A DNA stretch of 64,000 bases from Loxodes magnus (lineage: Eukaryota; Ciliophora; Karyorelictea; Loxodida; Loxodidae), in assembly GCA_946699065.1 (NCBI GenBank), contig CAMPDV010000116.1, positions 434,001 through 498,000 of the forward strand, given 5' to 3'. Position 1 is the first letter of the stretch, and each line of letters starts with the position of its first letter. The position numbers and the translations under genes are program-made. Positions 1-13,215 of the stretch are shown in pieces. The notes under the pieces were generated by a model, which worked only from the letters and a program-made list of their open reading frames with translations, was not told where the DNA came from and searched no databases.

Positions 1-547
1 CTCTAGAATACCAAGTAGAGCTCAAAATTTCACTACTATATAACAAGCTAGCATGATATCGATTGACAAAAACTCTGCTTTTATGGAATATAGAAATACA
101 ACTGGAAAAAAGAACGAAGAAGCTCTGATCTTAAACAAAGCAGAACTATAATAAAAGAAGAAGAAAATTAAAATTACAGCATAAGAGATAAATAAATTGA
201 AGAAGTAAATTGACCAAGTGAAAGAGCAGCTAGATAAAATGAAGTAAAACAGAGAAAATGAAGAAATTATAGACGAAGAAGAATATGAATTTATGAAAAA
301 GTTCAAGTAGCTTAAAGTCTAATATAAAGAGAATTAGGAGTAATTCAATTCCTTGCAAAAGGATGTTCTATAGTTGAACGAATTAATCAACACATCAAAA
401 GCGAAGCTACTAGGAGATTTTGAAGAATGGTTTGAACAGCAAAACTCTAAACAAATTGAACAAACTGTGGAAGAAAAAACCAACTATCTTGAACCTGAAG
501 TTAAGGCATTTAAAAATGCAAGGAAGTTAGTCACGAAAAAGAAATGA
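1..547 (+). CDS. Kinesin-9 family (KIF6/KIF9-like) motor, C-terminal end
   Basis: Frame 2 is open from the left edge to TGA at 545-547, so the motor domain lies outside the window. About 181 residues are seen. They contain a run resembling the kinesin-9 neck/tail: a segment with AFMEYRNTT, then a long Glu/Lys/Gln coiled coil, then EEYEFMKKFKQLKVQYKEN and KLLGDFEEWF, which match the conserved E-E-Y...LK.LK.QY and L...FE.WY blocks of KIF6/KIF9. Kinesin-9 motors act in cilia on the central apparatus or along doublets; that role is inferred from the family. Many TAA and TAG codons read as Gln. The assignment rests on remembered tail motifs, so another kinesin with a similar coiled coil is possible. 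Confidence 0.62.
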
Positions 548-1485
548 AATTTTTATTTATCCAATATTCCTTTAATTTATAATCTTACTATATTAAATAA
601 ATTTAGTTATACATCAATTAATTCTATGTTTCCAATTTCTCACTTATAGTGTTTCATGTTTAGGTATTGTAGAATAAAGAGCATTTATGGTTGACTTCTA
701 TAAAAATACTATTTTTATAACTTTTTATGATTTTTATTAAATAAAATTTAGTTAAAAATAATTCCTTTTTGATAGCTTTTATTCTATTTCCCTATTTTTT
801 TATTAGAAGCGAAATTAATAACATAGTTAACCTTGTAACTCATAAATTTATCTCTAAGACTTAAAAGGTGTGATTTACTATATTACTTAGAAAAAGATTA
901 ATTAAGTTTAAATTTCACTTTCAACAATTTCATTTAATCGCAGAAGCTTCGTCTCTAATTCCTAATTAAAACTTTTTTAAGCATTTAAACCAAATATATA
1001 ACCTTTAATATTTTGAAGCAAAGTACTATTTAATACTATCCTAACATGCAATAGAAGTTGTATCCTTTTCAAATCCCTTAGTCTCTATCTTTTTCCCAAA
1101 CATCTCTTCTTCTCCTTTTTATCTTTGCTGTAATATTACTTTCTAAATCTACTTGTCAATAATTATTCTAGCTAGTATTTAAATAATCTCATAGAAAGGT
1201 ATTAAGATAAAACTTCTATTATACGATCAGTATTTTAATCTTTGAAAGCTAGACTTCATTTTATTTTAATCTTTTGAATATATTTTAAAACTCTATTTCA
1301 ATCAATTTTATGTAAACATATTTTTGGAGTTAATAGATTAGATTACTTATAAAGCTTTATACTAAGTATATCTTTTCATCCAAAGGGATTTTTATTATGC
1401 TAGTATTTCCATTAGGGGAGAAAGAATAGATTTGCTTATTTAAGATTTTTAATAATAAATACACTGTAAATTAAGTTTAGGCTAA
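548..1485. other. AT-rich stretch with one weak small reading frame
   Basis: This is the space between a plus-strand gene end and a minus-strand gene end. On the minus strand, ATG at 1257-1259 to TGA at 930-932 gives 109 residues with a charged middle (KGEEEMFGKKIETKGFEKD), but the base composition hardly differs from its surroundings. I see nothing else that I can support. Confidence 0.25.
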
Positions 1486-2088
1486 TCACTTCACCTTTTT
1501 TAGAGATGATAGGAGTCTTCGTGACTCTGCTTCACTCAACTCTTGTACTTGAAAATTAATTTTTGCTTCTTTCTAATTGTTCTGTAGTCTAAAGGAGAGC
1601 ATAATAAAAATTGCTATAGGACAGATTATAATTGCGAACTCTTGAAACTCCTTCATTCATGAGTTCTCTGCAAATTTAACTTTGTAAAGAATTTTGTAAT
1701 TTTAAGCAATTTCCTAGGGCAAGCAAGTACTGCTTTCCTAAAAAAGAGTACATCTAGCTTCAATTCATAAGCTTTAGTCAGCACATTCATAAAGTGCTCC
1801 TGTTTAATTAGTTAAAAAGTAAATTCTCAGACTATTGGAGTTTGCATCAAGTCCATCCCTTAAGATTTATTCCCCAGAGTCTAAATCACAGTATAGTATA
1901 ACTTAGACATTCGATTCAGTATTATTATGGCGCATATCAACGAAATATTCAGTGTTGGATATAACTTACCTTGGGCTAATCTTAATTTTCTATCCAATCA
2001 CCAGTCAATTCTCAATATAAATATCAGGGTATAAACTAAGTGAAAAAGCAAAGCTGAGCAATGAAAAAACAATAACAGGCAACAACAT
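1486..2088 (-). CDS. Predicted single-pass membrane protein with signal peptide
   Basis: ATG at 2086-2088 (complement) to TGA at 1486-1488 gives 200 residues. The N-terminus MLLPVIVFSLLSFAFSLS looks like a cleavable signal peptide. It is followed by an extracellular-type region of about 120 residues with paired cysteines (YCDLDSGE, YECADQS, RCTLF, STCLP) and NxS/T sites. One membrane helix lies near residues 148-166 (FAIIICPIAIFIMLSF), then a short basic/acidic tail. Topology would be type I, at the cell surface or in a secretory compartment. The sequence is richer in GC and in G-starting codons than its flanks, which supports coding. I recognise no family. TGA is read as Trp at several positions, including the ENW near residue 27. 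Confidence 0.6.
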
Positions 2089-2479
2089 TTTAATAGGTAA
2101 AAAGCAGAGTTTTTATTATAAAGCTAACTCAATTTTGAAGTTAAATAACTGCTACTTTATTTATCAACTTAAACCATCTTATGAACTCATATTCTCTGAA
2201 GGTTGATTATATATCTCAATTATCTAGATTTTAACTAGTAGAACTCTTGATAAAATTTGATAAGATTAGACTAATGCTTTACATAAAACTTATATAGGCA
2301 GCCAAAAACATGAGCTATTATGTTGAAATAAGTAAGAATGATGGATTTTTTAGGGTATAAAAGAGTAAGAATTAGCTGGAAAAATTCTAAGTGAGGTTGG
2401 AATTTAATTGCACCAAGTTATTTGAGCCAAATAAGTGAAATAAGATAGCATGGATAAGTGTTAGCCTTTTAATTAAGTA

Positions 2480-3174
2480 TCAAGCATTTTTATTTAAAGG
2501 TATATAAGTTTTTATATCAGAACTTTTCTGAAATAGGTTAGATATCTTGCTTCTCAAGTTACTTAAGTAAGATTTTTATTTCTCAAACATTACTTCAAGG
2601 TTGAAATTACCTTTCATTTCAATTATTCTAATAGAATTTACTTAACCTCTGCTTAATTATTTGCGACATAAACCTCGTCAGTTTCATGGTAAAACATTAA
2701 AGAGATGTAAATAAATGCTGATTTAGCAGCAAAACCTAAGCTAAATATTGTTTCTACCTAATTTTTATAAATAAAGCTACTTAAATCTAATAAACTAATC
2801 TATTACCTCTATTTTTACCATAAGATGGATTAGCATGCTAGTCTATTTTAAGTGATAATAATCAAAATAGCATTTTATAGCGTAAATCAGTGCTAGTAGT
2901 AGTTGATTTCTAATTTTGTATACTAAGAGTGTATAAATTCAAATAGAGATGTAAATTAACTTGTCACTAAGTTAAAGATAGCTCATTACTAAATAAGTTA
3001 GCACTTTCATTACACATAAATAAGCCTACTATTTAAAGCAAGCTGAAGAAGATCTAAATTATATAGCAATAAGATAATTTAATACTTTCTAAGCTAGATT
3101 ATGATAAGCAATGATAAAATTAAATATAGAAAGGAGTAGTTAAAATAGTTCAAATGATAAGATAAAGTTAGCAT
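2480..3174 (-). CDS. Unrecognised protein, C-terminal half well supported
   Basis: The reading frame runs from ATG at 3172-3174 to TGA at 2480-2482 with one 14-nt GT...AG intron at 2628-2641. Splicing joins AEVK to IIEMKGNFNLEVMFEK in phase, giving 226 residues. The second half (GFAAKSAFIYISLMFYHETD, then EVYVANNQAEVK) has many G-starting codons and looks like genuine coding sequence. The first half is AT-rich and hydrophobic with long Leu/Ile runs, so the true start could be as late as the ATG at 2695-2697, which would leave about 67 residues. No domain is recognised. The frame is divergent from the NEK kinase that starts at 3726, so this interval may hold both promoters. Confidence 0.48.
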
Positions 3175-3725
3175 TAAATATTGCAAAATTATTGAAGATA
3201 TTTGAATAAGGTGATTTAATAGTCTTTTATAGAGTGAAGATCTACTCTTCTTAAGCTCCTTCTTTGGTATCTTATATTGGAGATTAATATGTCATAGATA
3301 TTAGATATTATAAGGTTATGCTTGCTTTATTTATAACTCTCATAATAAAAATGCTCTTGCTTGCTTAAGGAGATTAAAAGAGTTACTACTAACTAATCTC
3401 AATTTAAATTAAATAAGCCAACTGGCTTATCAAGGGGAAATTTTTAATTTTCTCTTATAAATTTACTGGGTAAAACCCAAAAGCTCCAATACTCAATGAC
3501 TCAATCTTTTAGTTTTCAATAACTAGTAAAATTTAATAGCCACTTAAGGCTTAAATCTGATGATAGATAATCTTCACTCTTAATATGCTAAAATAATTTC
3601 TTGGAAACTACTGCTAGAAATAAGCAAAGAAAAGGAGAAGGAGAGAGTACTATAACGAAGGTAAATAAATAGAAGGTAATAATTTAAACCTAAAATTTAA
3701 TTTTTAAGCAGTTATAATAACAAAA
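3175..3725. other. Intergenic stretch between divergent genes
   Basis: About 550 bases, very AT-rich, between the possible start of the minus-strand gene and the NEK kinase start. I see no convincing gene. It would hold the upstream regions of both genes, but I recognise no motif. Confidence 0.4.
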
Positions 3726-5953
<2,228 letters not shown>

Positions 5954-6360
5954 TCTTCCAGTTTAATAACTGATTTTTAGAGCTATATTGATTTAACCTG
6001 AAATATGAACAGCAATATTTGAATTAAGTCAAATAGCTTGAATATAAAAAACTCTCTGAAGTTGTTAGATAATTTATTACCAATTGAGCAAGAAGATAGC
6101 AGCAATGAGAATTTATTGTCTCTATTATTGTTTTTAAGCAAAAAGGTGAAAAGATTCTGTATTTATAAATCAATTAAAGCTTTTCTACTCTATAGAAAAT
6201 ATAGTGATTACTCTAGCATAAAGTAAACCTTTTCAGTGATGCTTACTTGATATATTGAATATGATTTTATAAGAGATGAACAAATGATTAATGAGATTTT
6301 CCTTTTTATTTAAAAATTAAAACTTAAATTATAAGCAAAATAGATATAATAACTATATAT
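5954..6360. other. Short convergent spacer or kinase extension
   Basis: This lies between the chosen kinase stop and the stop of the minus-strand NC2-alpha gene. The kinase frame stays readable to 6250 if TGA at 5951, 5999 and 6020 is Trp, including a run with no TAA/TAG at 6038-6229 (LLPIEQEDSSNENLL). It is either the true kinase C-terminus or a 3' spacer. Confidence 0.4.
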
Positions 6361-6791
6361 TCATTTTCCAGTCTTATTTTTCTTTCTTCTTTTTTCTTGA
6401 ATTATCTCTTCAGTTTAATCACTTTCAAGTTTCTCTCTCTTCTGTTTAATGAATTAGATCTAATTAATTTGAGGCAACTCATGTACAAGATTTTTTAAGA
6501 AATCGTATTTTTGGTTGCTATCAACAACTTGCTTTCTAAATGAATAAGTTACAAGTGTTAAGGATTAAGTATTATATTTTTCTTAGTTTTAGCAACTGCT
6601 TTCATAGCATTCAAAATTTCCTCCGCAAAGAGTTCAGTAGCCTTGCCTGAATAATAAAGATACTGATAGCTAATGTAGTAATTTTAGGTAATTTTCCTAT
6701 TTCTACATTGCTTTGGATAATTTTTTTCAATTTTCCCTGAATGAAATTTTACTGTTGAGAAGAAAGTTGCCTTCTGCTTCTTTTTTGGCAT
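6361..6791 (-). CDS. DRAP1: Negative cofactor 2 alpha (DRAP1), histone-fold transcription regulator
   Basis: Four exons with three tiny introns (6737-6752, 6647-6663, 6536-6552; 16, 17 and 17 nt) give 126 residues. The histone fold reads KLKKIIQSNVEIGKL, then LAISKATELFAEEILNAM, then NPQHLKQVVDSNQKYDFLKN. This matches NC2-alpha/DRAP1 block by block (RIKKIMQ...EEIGKV, ISRALELF..., HLKQ...FDFLK.LV..P). Splice choices are fixed by this alignment. The family pairs with NC2-beta (Dr1) to bind TBP and block or modulate preinitiation complexes in the nucleus. The C-terminus is a basic/acidic tail (QKREKLESDQTEE). NF-YC or CHRAC-type histone-fold proteins are the alternatives, but the HLKQ...FDFLK block favours NC2-alpha. 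The stop TGA lies 110 bp from the latest kinase stop. Confidence 0.84.
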
Positions 6792-6851
6792 TCCTTTAGC
6801 TGGTTACGTTTTTTATAACTAGCATAAAAACTTACATATAAGCCACAGATA

Positions 6852-7131
6852 TCAGAATTTCTCCGATTATTAACGATTAAAAAGCAAATAACTTACTTAC
6901 TTTTACTTTACCATATTTTAATTAAAGTCTTCAGTAATTTCTATCTATCTTCCTTATTTTGAAAGGATTTGCTTCTTTATTAATAATAAAACGAACTCTA
7001 CTACAATATTGAACTTCATTACTTTTGCTTTTTTATTGCAGGCCTTTTAATATATAAAAGACTTTAGTCTTCCAATTTTTTAGGTTTTAATCTTGATATA
7101 AAAATTAATTTTTTCTTACTATTTTGGACAT
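6852..7131 (-). CDS. Possible small spliced gene, unrecognised
   Basis: ATG at 7129-7131 to TGA at 6852-6854 with two GT...AG introns (7044-7062, 19 nt; 6975-6992, 18 nt) gives 80 residues. The middle reads CNKKAKVMKFNIVVEF joined to KQILSKQGRQIEITEDF, which has a balanced residue mix unlike the surroundings. It starts divergently from calcineurin A (175 bp away) and lies upstream of NC2-alpha on the same strand. The introns are inferred only because they join plausible frames, so the model is tentative and the C-terminus is weak. Confidence 0.3.
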
Positions 7132-7305
7132 TTAAATAGTATAGAAGTAAAGAGCTTAAATACTAGAAAGGTTTTTATTTTCAAGGTATTAAGGACCTTG
7201 CTTGCTTAATTAGTTTGAAGGTCTAAACATGATTAATTGATCTGTTTAGTGATTCTAAAGTAATTAACCTAATTTTGAGTATAATAATTTCATTGATTTT
7301 AAATA

Positions 7306-8820
7306 ATGGAAGGTGTTGAACTATTGAAAGATCCTTGCTCTGACCGACAAGTAAAGTAAGTTCCTCTTCCTCCTGCAAAACCGTTGAAATCAGAACTTCT
7401 ATGAAAAAACGGGTTGCCAGATTGAATTTTTTTAAAAGAGTTCTTTCATAAAGAAGGAAGCATATAGAAAAAAGACTGCTTAGAGATTATAAACAGAGCT
7501 TATAAGCTATTTAAGAAAGAGCCTAATTTGCTATCTCTAAATGATCCTGTAACAGTAGTAGGGGATATTCATGGATAATACTATGATCTATTAAGGATGT
7601 TTATATCAGGTGGAGATCCAGCTAACACTAAATACATATTTCTTGGAGATTATGTTGATAGAGGATCTTTTTCTGTGGAAGTGATAATTTTATTATATTG
7701 CTTAAAAATTAACTTCCCTGATACTGTGTATATGTTAAGAGGGAATCATGAATGTAGATAAATGACCTAGTTTTTTAACTTTAGAACAGAGGTTATTATT
7801 AAGTTTGATCAGGAAACATATGAAAGGATAATGGAGAGCTTTGATATTATGCCTCTAGCTTGCTTAGTTAATGGAAAATTTTTGGCAGTACATGGAGGGA
7901 TCTCACCAGATTTAAATGATCTTAATGATATCAACAATTTATAGAGAAACGTTGAGCCACCAAAAAATGGATTGTTCTGCGATATTTTGTGATCAGATCC
8001 TGTTGATAATGAAGAAGGGATAAGTGAGCAACCCTTTTTCTATAACGATGTAAGAGGATGCTCGTGGTTCTACGGGATTGAAGCAATTAATACGTTTCTA
8101 AAGGGCAACTAATTACTTTCAATAATAAGAGCACATGAAGCTCAATTGGATGGATATAAAATGCATAGATGAAATGGAAACTAAGAATTTCCAGTAGTGA
8201 TAACTATATTCAGTGCTCCTAACTATTGTGATGTGTATAATAACAAAGCAGCTATCATTAAGTTTAAAAACAACACTTTGAACATACAGCAATATAACTA
8301 CACACCACATCCTTATGTACTTCCTTAGTTTATGAACATTTTTACTTGAAGTATCCCTTTTGTCAGCGAAAAAATAGCAGAAATGTTATTTAACATTGTA
8401 AATCCTAAAGGTGAGAACTAAGAAGTTGAATCTGAAGAGTCGGATGAAGAAAACTAAAACTAAAAATAGTCCCCAAGGAATCGAATTAAAAATGCTTAGA
8501 ATAGTAAGTTAAGATTATTCAGGAGGAAATGCTTTAAGGAAGAAAGTAAATGCAGTATCTAGAATGTTAAGGATGTTTACTATTTTAAGGTAAGTCTTAA
8601 AAACAGAGAATCCCATGAAGTTATCACTCAATTAAAAGGTATGTGTCCAGGTCATAGAATTCCTATGGGTCTTTTAATGGAAGGCTAGGAAGCTCTATTT
8701 AATGGTAATAAAATAAATACAGCTGTGACTGCTTTTAGAAAAGCAAAGAAATGGGACATAATAAATGAGAAAAGGCCTGACGAAAATTCAATTAATTAGC
8801 CAAATACATCTATATTTTGA
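7306..8820 (+). CDS. CNA: Calcineurin A, Ca2+/calmodulin-dependent protein phosphatase (PP2B) catalytic subunit
   Basis: A 504-residue protein without introns. The metallophosphatase motifs are complete: [25 protein letters not shown], and later the HGG and RAHEAQ histidines. The calcineurin-specific stretches [12 protein letters not shown] and [13 protein letters not shown] each contain a Trp encoded by TGA, as does HRWNG. This is the clearest proof in the window that TGA is Trp. After the catalytic domain and an acidic Gln/Glu linker there is a C-terminal block resembling the calcineurin tail (ITQLKGM...P.GLL) and the autoinhibitory element ([18 protein letters not shown]). It dephosphorylates Ser/Thr substrates on Ca2+ signals with calcineurin B. 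The stop is TGA at 8818-8820, and no other stop codon type is used. Confidence 0.97.
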
Positions 8821-9193
8821 TTGAATTAACAATGTTCTATAAATTAATAATTACTTTAGATCCATATCTTAACTCAAAATCTCTATATCTTTTTAACTTT
8901 TATTTCTAACTTAATTTTTAACTCTCATAATTCGATTTTTCTAAGAAGATACTATTTCCTAAGTTAACGTGAAAATAATATTTTCTATAAAGTTGAGTTA
9001 GAACTGCTATGTTGATTCAATATAGAATGGGATTAATTTATATTAGTTTAGCAGAATATAAATCAAAGCTTAAGCTTATTTTATAGTGAAACTAAATATT
9101 GAACTCTTTAAATGCTTAATAATCAAATAGTTTAACTTTATGTAATTTAGTCGTTTTTAATTCATATTAACATAATTAAATATTTTTGTCCAC
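8821..9193. other. Spacer between convergent genes
   Basis: About 370 AT-rich bases between the calcineurin A stop and the stop of the minus-strand coiled-coil gene. I see no gene or repeat. Confidence 0.5.
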
Positions 9194-10346
9194 TCATTCT
9201 GTTTACTCTCCTTCACTATCTTCATCTTCTTCTTCCTGATCTATATTTCTTTATTTATTCTTATATTACTATATCTCATCAGATTCATTTTATTATTCAT
9301 AATTATTTTCCAATTCTTAACTTTAATCACTCTAATTTGAACTTTTTAAGCTATTGCTTTTATTTAAAGGTCTTTTCTTTGATTTAGTTATAATTTTTTG
9401 CTTACCTGCAGGTTTTTTTTAATTAATTTATGGTAGTTCTAAGTTTTTTCTTTAAGCTTAAGTTGTGTTTTACTTCTTTTTTACTTCTTGGGTTCTTCAT
9501 AACTATGTCCTTTCTGTGTTGCTTGATTTTTTTATTTTATAAAGTGCTTTTAACTCTCTTTAAGAACCAGAGAGCATAAACTTAAGCATCTGGATTTCTT
9601 AATTTTTGCTATCCAAAGTTTTTTAGTATATCGCTTAATTCTTCCCTATTTAGTCTTTTAACTATTAAGTTTCATTCGCAGTATTTAATTTTTCAGCTTT
9701 TAATCGTTTTTTCAACTATATTATTTAAGTTTCTAGACTCTGCTTTAGCTGGTTTAGCCCTTTGATTTATTAGTCTTTATTATTAATTTAATTGAACAAA
9801 CTAAGAAACTATATATTCAAATCAATTTACCTTAGCATCCTTCTCTAAATTAATCTGCTCTATTTACTATAAGCTTTCTAGCTTTAAACTTAGCTTTTAA
9901 ACCTAATCTTCGTAATTTTAAGTTAGTTCTTAGATTTAATTTTAAAGGGTTTCATTATGATTACTCAGTTTCTGTATTTCTTCTTATAAGCTTAAAATCT
10001 ACTATTAGTGGGTTTAGTTTAGCTAATCCTTTTCCTTCAAGAATTTCTGAATAGCAGACTGTTTTGCTTTATAAGTGTCTATCTCTAAATCTTTCTACTT
10101 TACTATCTTTTTGTACCTTTAAATTTCAGGTGAAAGGCCTTTTCTAAATTGCAAGATTTATTACTCTAATTGCAGAATTTTAGACTTCATTTACTTGTTT
10201 TCCTACCTGCTGTCAGATAACTAATCCTTCAACTGCTAAATATCCTGCTTGCAATTCTTTAGTTATCGTTTAGCTAATTGTTCTGAGATTTCATTAGGCC
10301 ATATAAACTCTACGTCAAAAAGAGGATATAAGAATTAACTTTGCAT
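9194..10346 (-). CDS. Coiled-coil protein, Q-rich, acidic C-terminus
   Basis: ATG at 10344-10346 to TGA at 9194-9196 with a 22-nt intron (9809-9830) gives 376 residues. After a short leader (MQSQFLYPLFDVEFIWP) almost the whole chain is heptad-like coiled coil with Leu/Ile at a/d spacing (KRQLKNCKQDIQQLKDQLSD, later LQQIEQINLEKDAK). A Lys-rich segment (KKRPLNKSNSLKSSN) follows, then an acidic end (DQEEEDEDSEGEQTE). This is probably a structural or scaffold protein of the cytoskeleton or cilium; no specific family is recognised. The splice is fixed because both frames are coiled coil on either side. It converges with calcineurin A. Confidence 0.84.
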
Positions 10347-11371
10347 TTATAAACTAAACAAGCTTATTTCTAATATTTAATCTAATTACTTGCTTCTTCC
10401 TTACTAAAACTATCAAGATCTTAACTCTGCTGCTATAACTATCTTCTTTTTACTATATGGAAAGCTACATAACTTTAATAGTCTTATAATAAGGCATATA
10501 TCTATTATAACTAGCATTTTGTATGGTGCTGCTTTGATATAGCTAGTTGAGTTATGGGATAATAAAGATTATATAAGAGTAGCTTCTTTATTCGTTATCC
10601 TAGGTATTTTCAGCTAGCCACTTCCTATCTTTTTAGATTTATAAAGTAGTATTTAAGCCTCAGAACCCAGACTGAGAATTAATAATAAGCAAATGACTTG
10701 TCTTGTCTTATTAATAGTAAATTCTAAGTAAGTTAGGTATAAGTAACAGTATAGTGAAGCAAGTGAAATATTAGTATTATTTCCCTAATTTACGTTAGAA
10801 AAGTACTAAAACTCTCTACAGCAAGCAAACTTATAAAGGACAGTTACTATTCTTAGTCCTCATAAAAATACCATAACATTAGGATAGGCAATCTATATTA
10901 CTGACTAATTAGCTTTAAAGTGTTATTTGATTAGTAATAATTAGCTCTTTCATTAACTTCTATAGACTATTGTAGCTAATACTTACTATTAGCTATAAGC
11001 CATTAGGACTGTAGGAATATGCTTAGAAATTTAATTTTACTTAGTTAGTCTTTGCATTTATATTCTACTAACTATGACTATTTGTATTCATATCTTTTAA
11101 AGGATTAGAAGGTTAAACTGACTAGAGGAAAGTAGCATTGATTAAGTGGTTTTAACTTTAGAAGGAATCTAAAGGAGGTAAAGGGATGTTAGACTTTAAT
11201 GAAATAAAGTAGATAAATTAGATTAGTAAACACATTTGAATAGTCTAGCCAAAGAGGTAATAACTAAGGAATCTAAGTAATTAGTATTAAATTAATAAAA
11301 GGAGTCTAGAGGAATAATGAGGAGTTACGTAAAGAAGAAGTAATTGGTAATAGTTTAAAATTAATATAAAA
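10347..11371 (+). other. AT-rich stretch with an open, partly hydrophobic frame
   Basis: Frame 1 on the plus strand has no TGA from the left part of this stretch to 11119-11121 (over 250 codons), while the other two plus frames have about four each. It reads hydrophobic segments (ISIITSILYGAALIQLVELW, VASLFVILGIFSQPLPIFLD) and a C-terminal pair near 11050-11110. There is no in-frame ATG before 10693, so a complete gene cannot be drawn. It could be a multi-pass membrane protein with an unseen first exon, or chance. Confidence 0.35.
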
Positions 11372-12868
11372 ATGGATTGGAAAGAAATTGTTTAGCAATA
11401 TGAGTATGAAAAAAGATAAGCTCAGGTTCCTTTAGTTCCAATTGAAAGAGTAAGACATAGAGATATTAAATCTAGGGAAACGTAATATAATCCTATTACT
11501 TAGAAGTATAGTAATCCTACAGTAGAAAGCTAAGCTTAATAGGTAGAATAAACGAAGTATATTGATAAACTGGCAAGGAATAAAGATCGTTCTTTAAGAT
11601 ACGAGTAGATTTTTGATGTTATTAACTTAGATAATAAACTAAAAGGACTAGAAGGAAAACCTAATTACCCTTAAGAAAAACCTCCTAAGTATGATAAAAA
11701 AGATGCTAATTCTACCATTGCTAAGTATAATATCTTATCTAATAAAAACTTCTCTGAGCATCACTTTTTATAACCAGAGTTAAGGCCTTAATCCATTTAG
11801 GAAAAAGTAAAAGCAAGAAAGACGACAACTATAGGATTAAGGGACTACAACATTTTAACAGGTAGATATTTTGAGAATCATGATAATAAGAATTAGTGAA
11901 ACGATTATATTACTAAATAAGAACTTGCCTAAAAATACTGACAGACACATAATTATAATCCTTTAAATGCAAGATTCTATGACGAGGAAAAAGAACAGAT
12001 TTTCTAAATATAAAGATAAGAGGAATAAAAAGTTCATGGGCTTGATTTTATTGATAAGGTTCCTGATGGCATAAAATATTCAGAAAGTGCACTATACTAA
12101 CCTATAAATGGCGTCGTTGTTGACTAGAACAAATTATATGCAATTGATCTGAAGAAAAAAAAGGCAAAGCAAAGATTTGAGACCAAATATGATATTGAGT
12201 AGGAATATCATTAAAGAGACATGGAAGAGCAATAAAGACAATATCAGAAAGCACTCTTAAGGCAAAATTACGAAAAATATCTATAGGGGAGAGAAAGAGG
12301 CTACAATATTTTAAACCATTAACCTTATGTTGGCAAAAACGCTTAAAAATTATATGATCCTATCGTAAAACCAAAAGCAAGTGTTTGAGATCGGATAATT
12401 GCCGATAGACATATTAATACTGCACCATAAACTTAAAGACCACAAGTTAAAAGTGAACAAGCTAACTCTGCAAGGCCGCCTTCTAATTTTTCTCAACCAA
12501 GTATAAAAAATTGTTAGGAAAACAATAATTAGAGTCATTAAGAATAGAACACGCTTGATAATGCCGAAGAGAAATCTTAAAGCTCTAATATTAAATTTAT
12601 TAACTAGGGCTAAGAAGTATTACCTCCACCATCAAGAGATTCAGTGAGATCTTAACATAACTATCAAAACAAATAAATTAGCAGTCATCAGTCTAACTCT
12701 CATAACACCTCATTACACGATGCAAGTGCTCAATTGAAGCAATAGAACATTAGCAGAAATCTCTTAAACACAAGCAAAAAACCATCTGCAATGTTATCTC
12801 ATAGGACTAAAAGTGCTAACGGCAATAGAGTTATAAGGACTAGTGGGATACAAGAAATTTAATACTGA
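11372..12868 (+). CDS. Unrecognised conserved-looking Q-rich protein with repeated YNIL motifs
   Basis: ATG at 11372 to TGA at 12866-12868, 498 residues, no intron. Start MDWKEIVQQYEYEKR. The first 340 residues are charged and structured-looking, with recurring short motifs (AKYNILSNKNF, RDYNILTGRYFENHD, GYNILNHQPYVG) and a central coiled-coil region (KKKKAKQRFETKYDIEQEY). The last 150 residues are low-complexity Ser/Asn/Gln. TGA is Trp at SVWDRI, NQWNDY and KYWQTH. The spaced YNIL/Y-N-P motifs recall proteins that bind microtubule lattices in cilia, but this is only a resemblance and no family can be named. The next gene follows on the same strand 347 bp later. Confidence 0.84.
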
Positions 12869-13215
12869 CTTACTATATATTTTATTATCTCTATTTCTTT
12901 AACTCCATTTACCACCTTCTATTTCAATATTATCCAAGCAACCTTTTGATAGCAAATGCTTCACCATTATTTTCACGTCTATACCTAATGGCAAAACTCT
13001 ATTTTAATTTACTTATTTACTAACAGACTTCAAAAATAGAAGATTAGGAATATATTAATCTTATAGATCTAAATACATAGTAAAGACAGATTTTAAAGGA
13101 TGTATTTATATATGCGATATAATGACATAGCGATTGACAAAGCTTGGTATAATAAGATTAATCTAAAATAAATTAAAGCAACTAATTTTGTAGGTATAAG
13201 ATTAAAGCTTATAAT
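12869..13215. other. Intergenic stretch, no gene seen
   Basis: About 350 AT-rich bases between two plus-strand genes. Short pyrimidine-rich runs are present. I see no frame or repeat I can support. Confidence 0.5.

Noticed and set aside
22..306. Minus-strand 94-residue hydrophobic frame at the left end
   Set aside because: It is the antisense of the kinesin coiled coil; A-rich Lys/Gln/Glu codons give Phe/Leu/Ile on the other strand.
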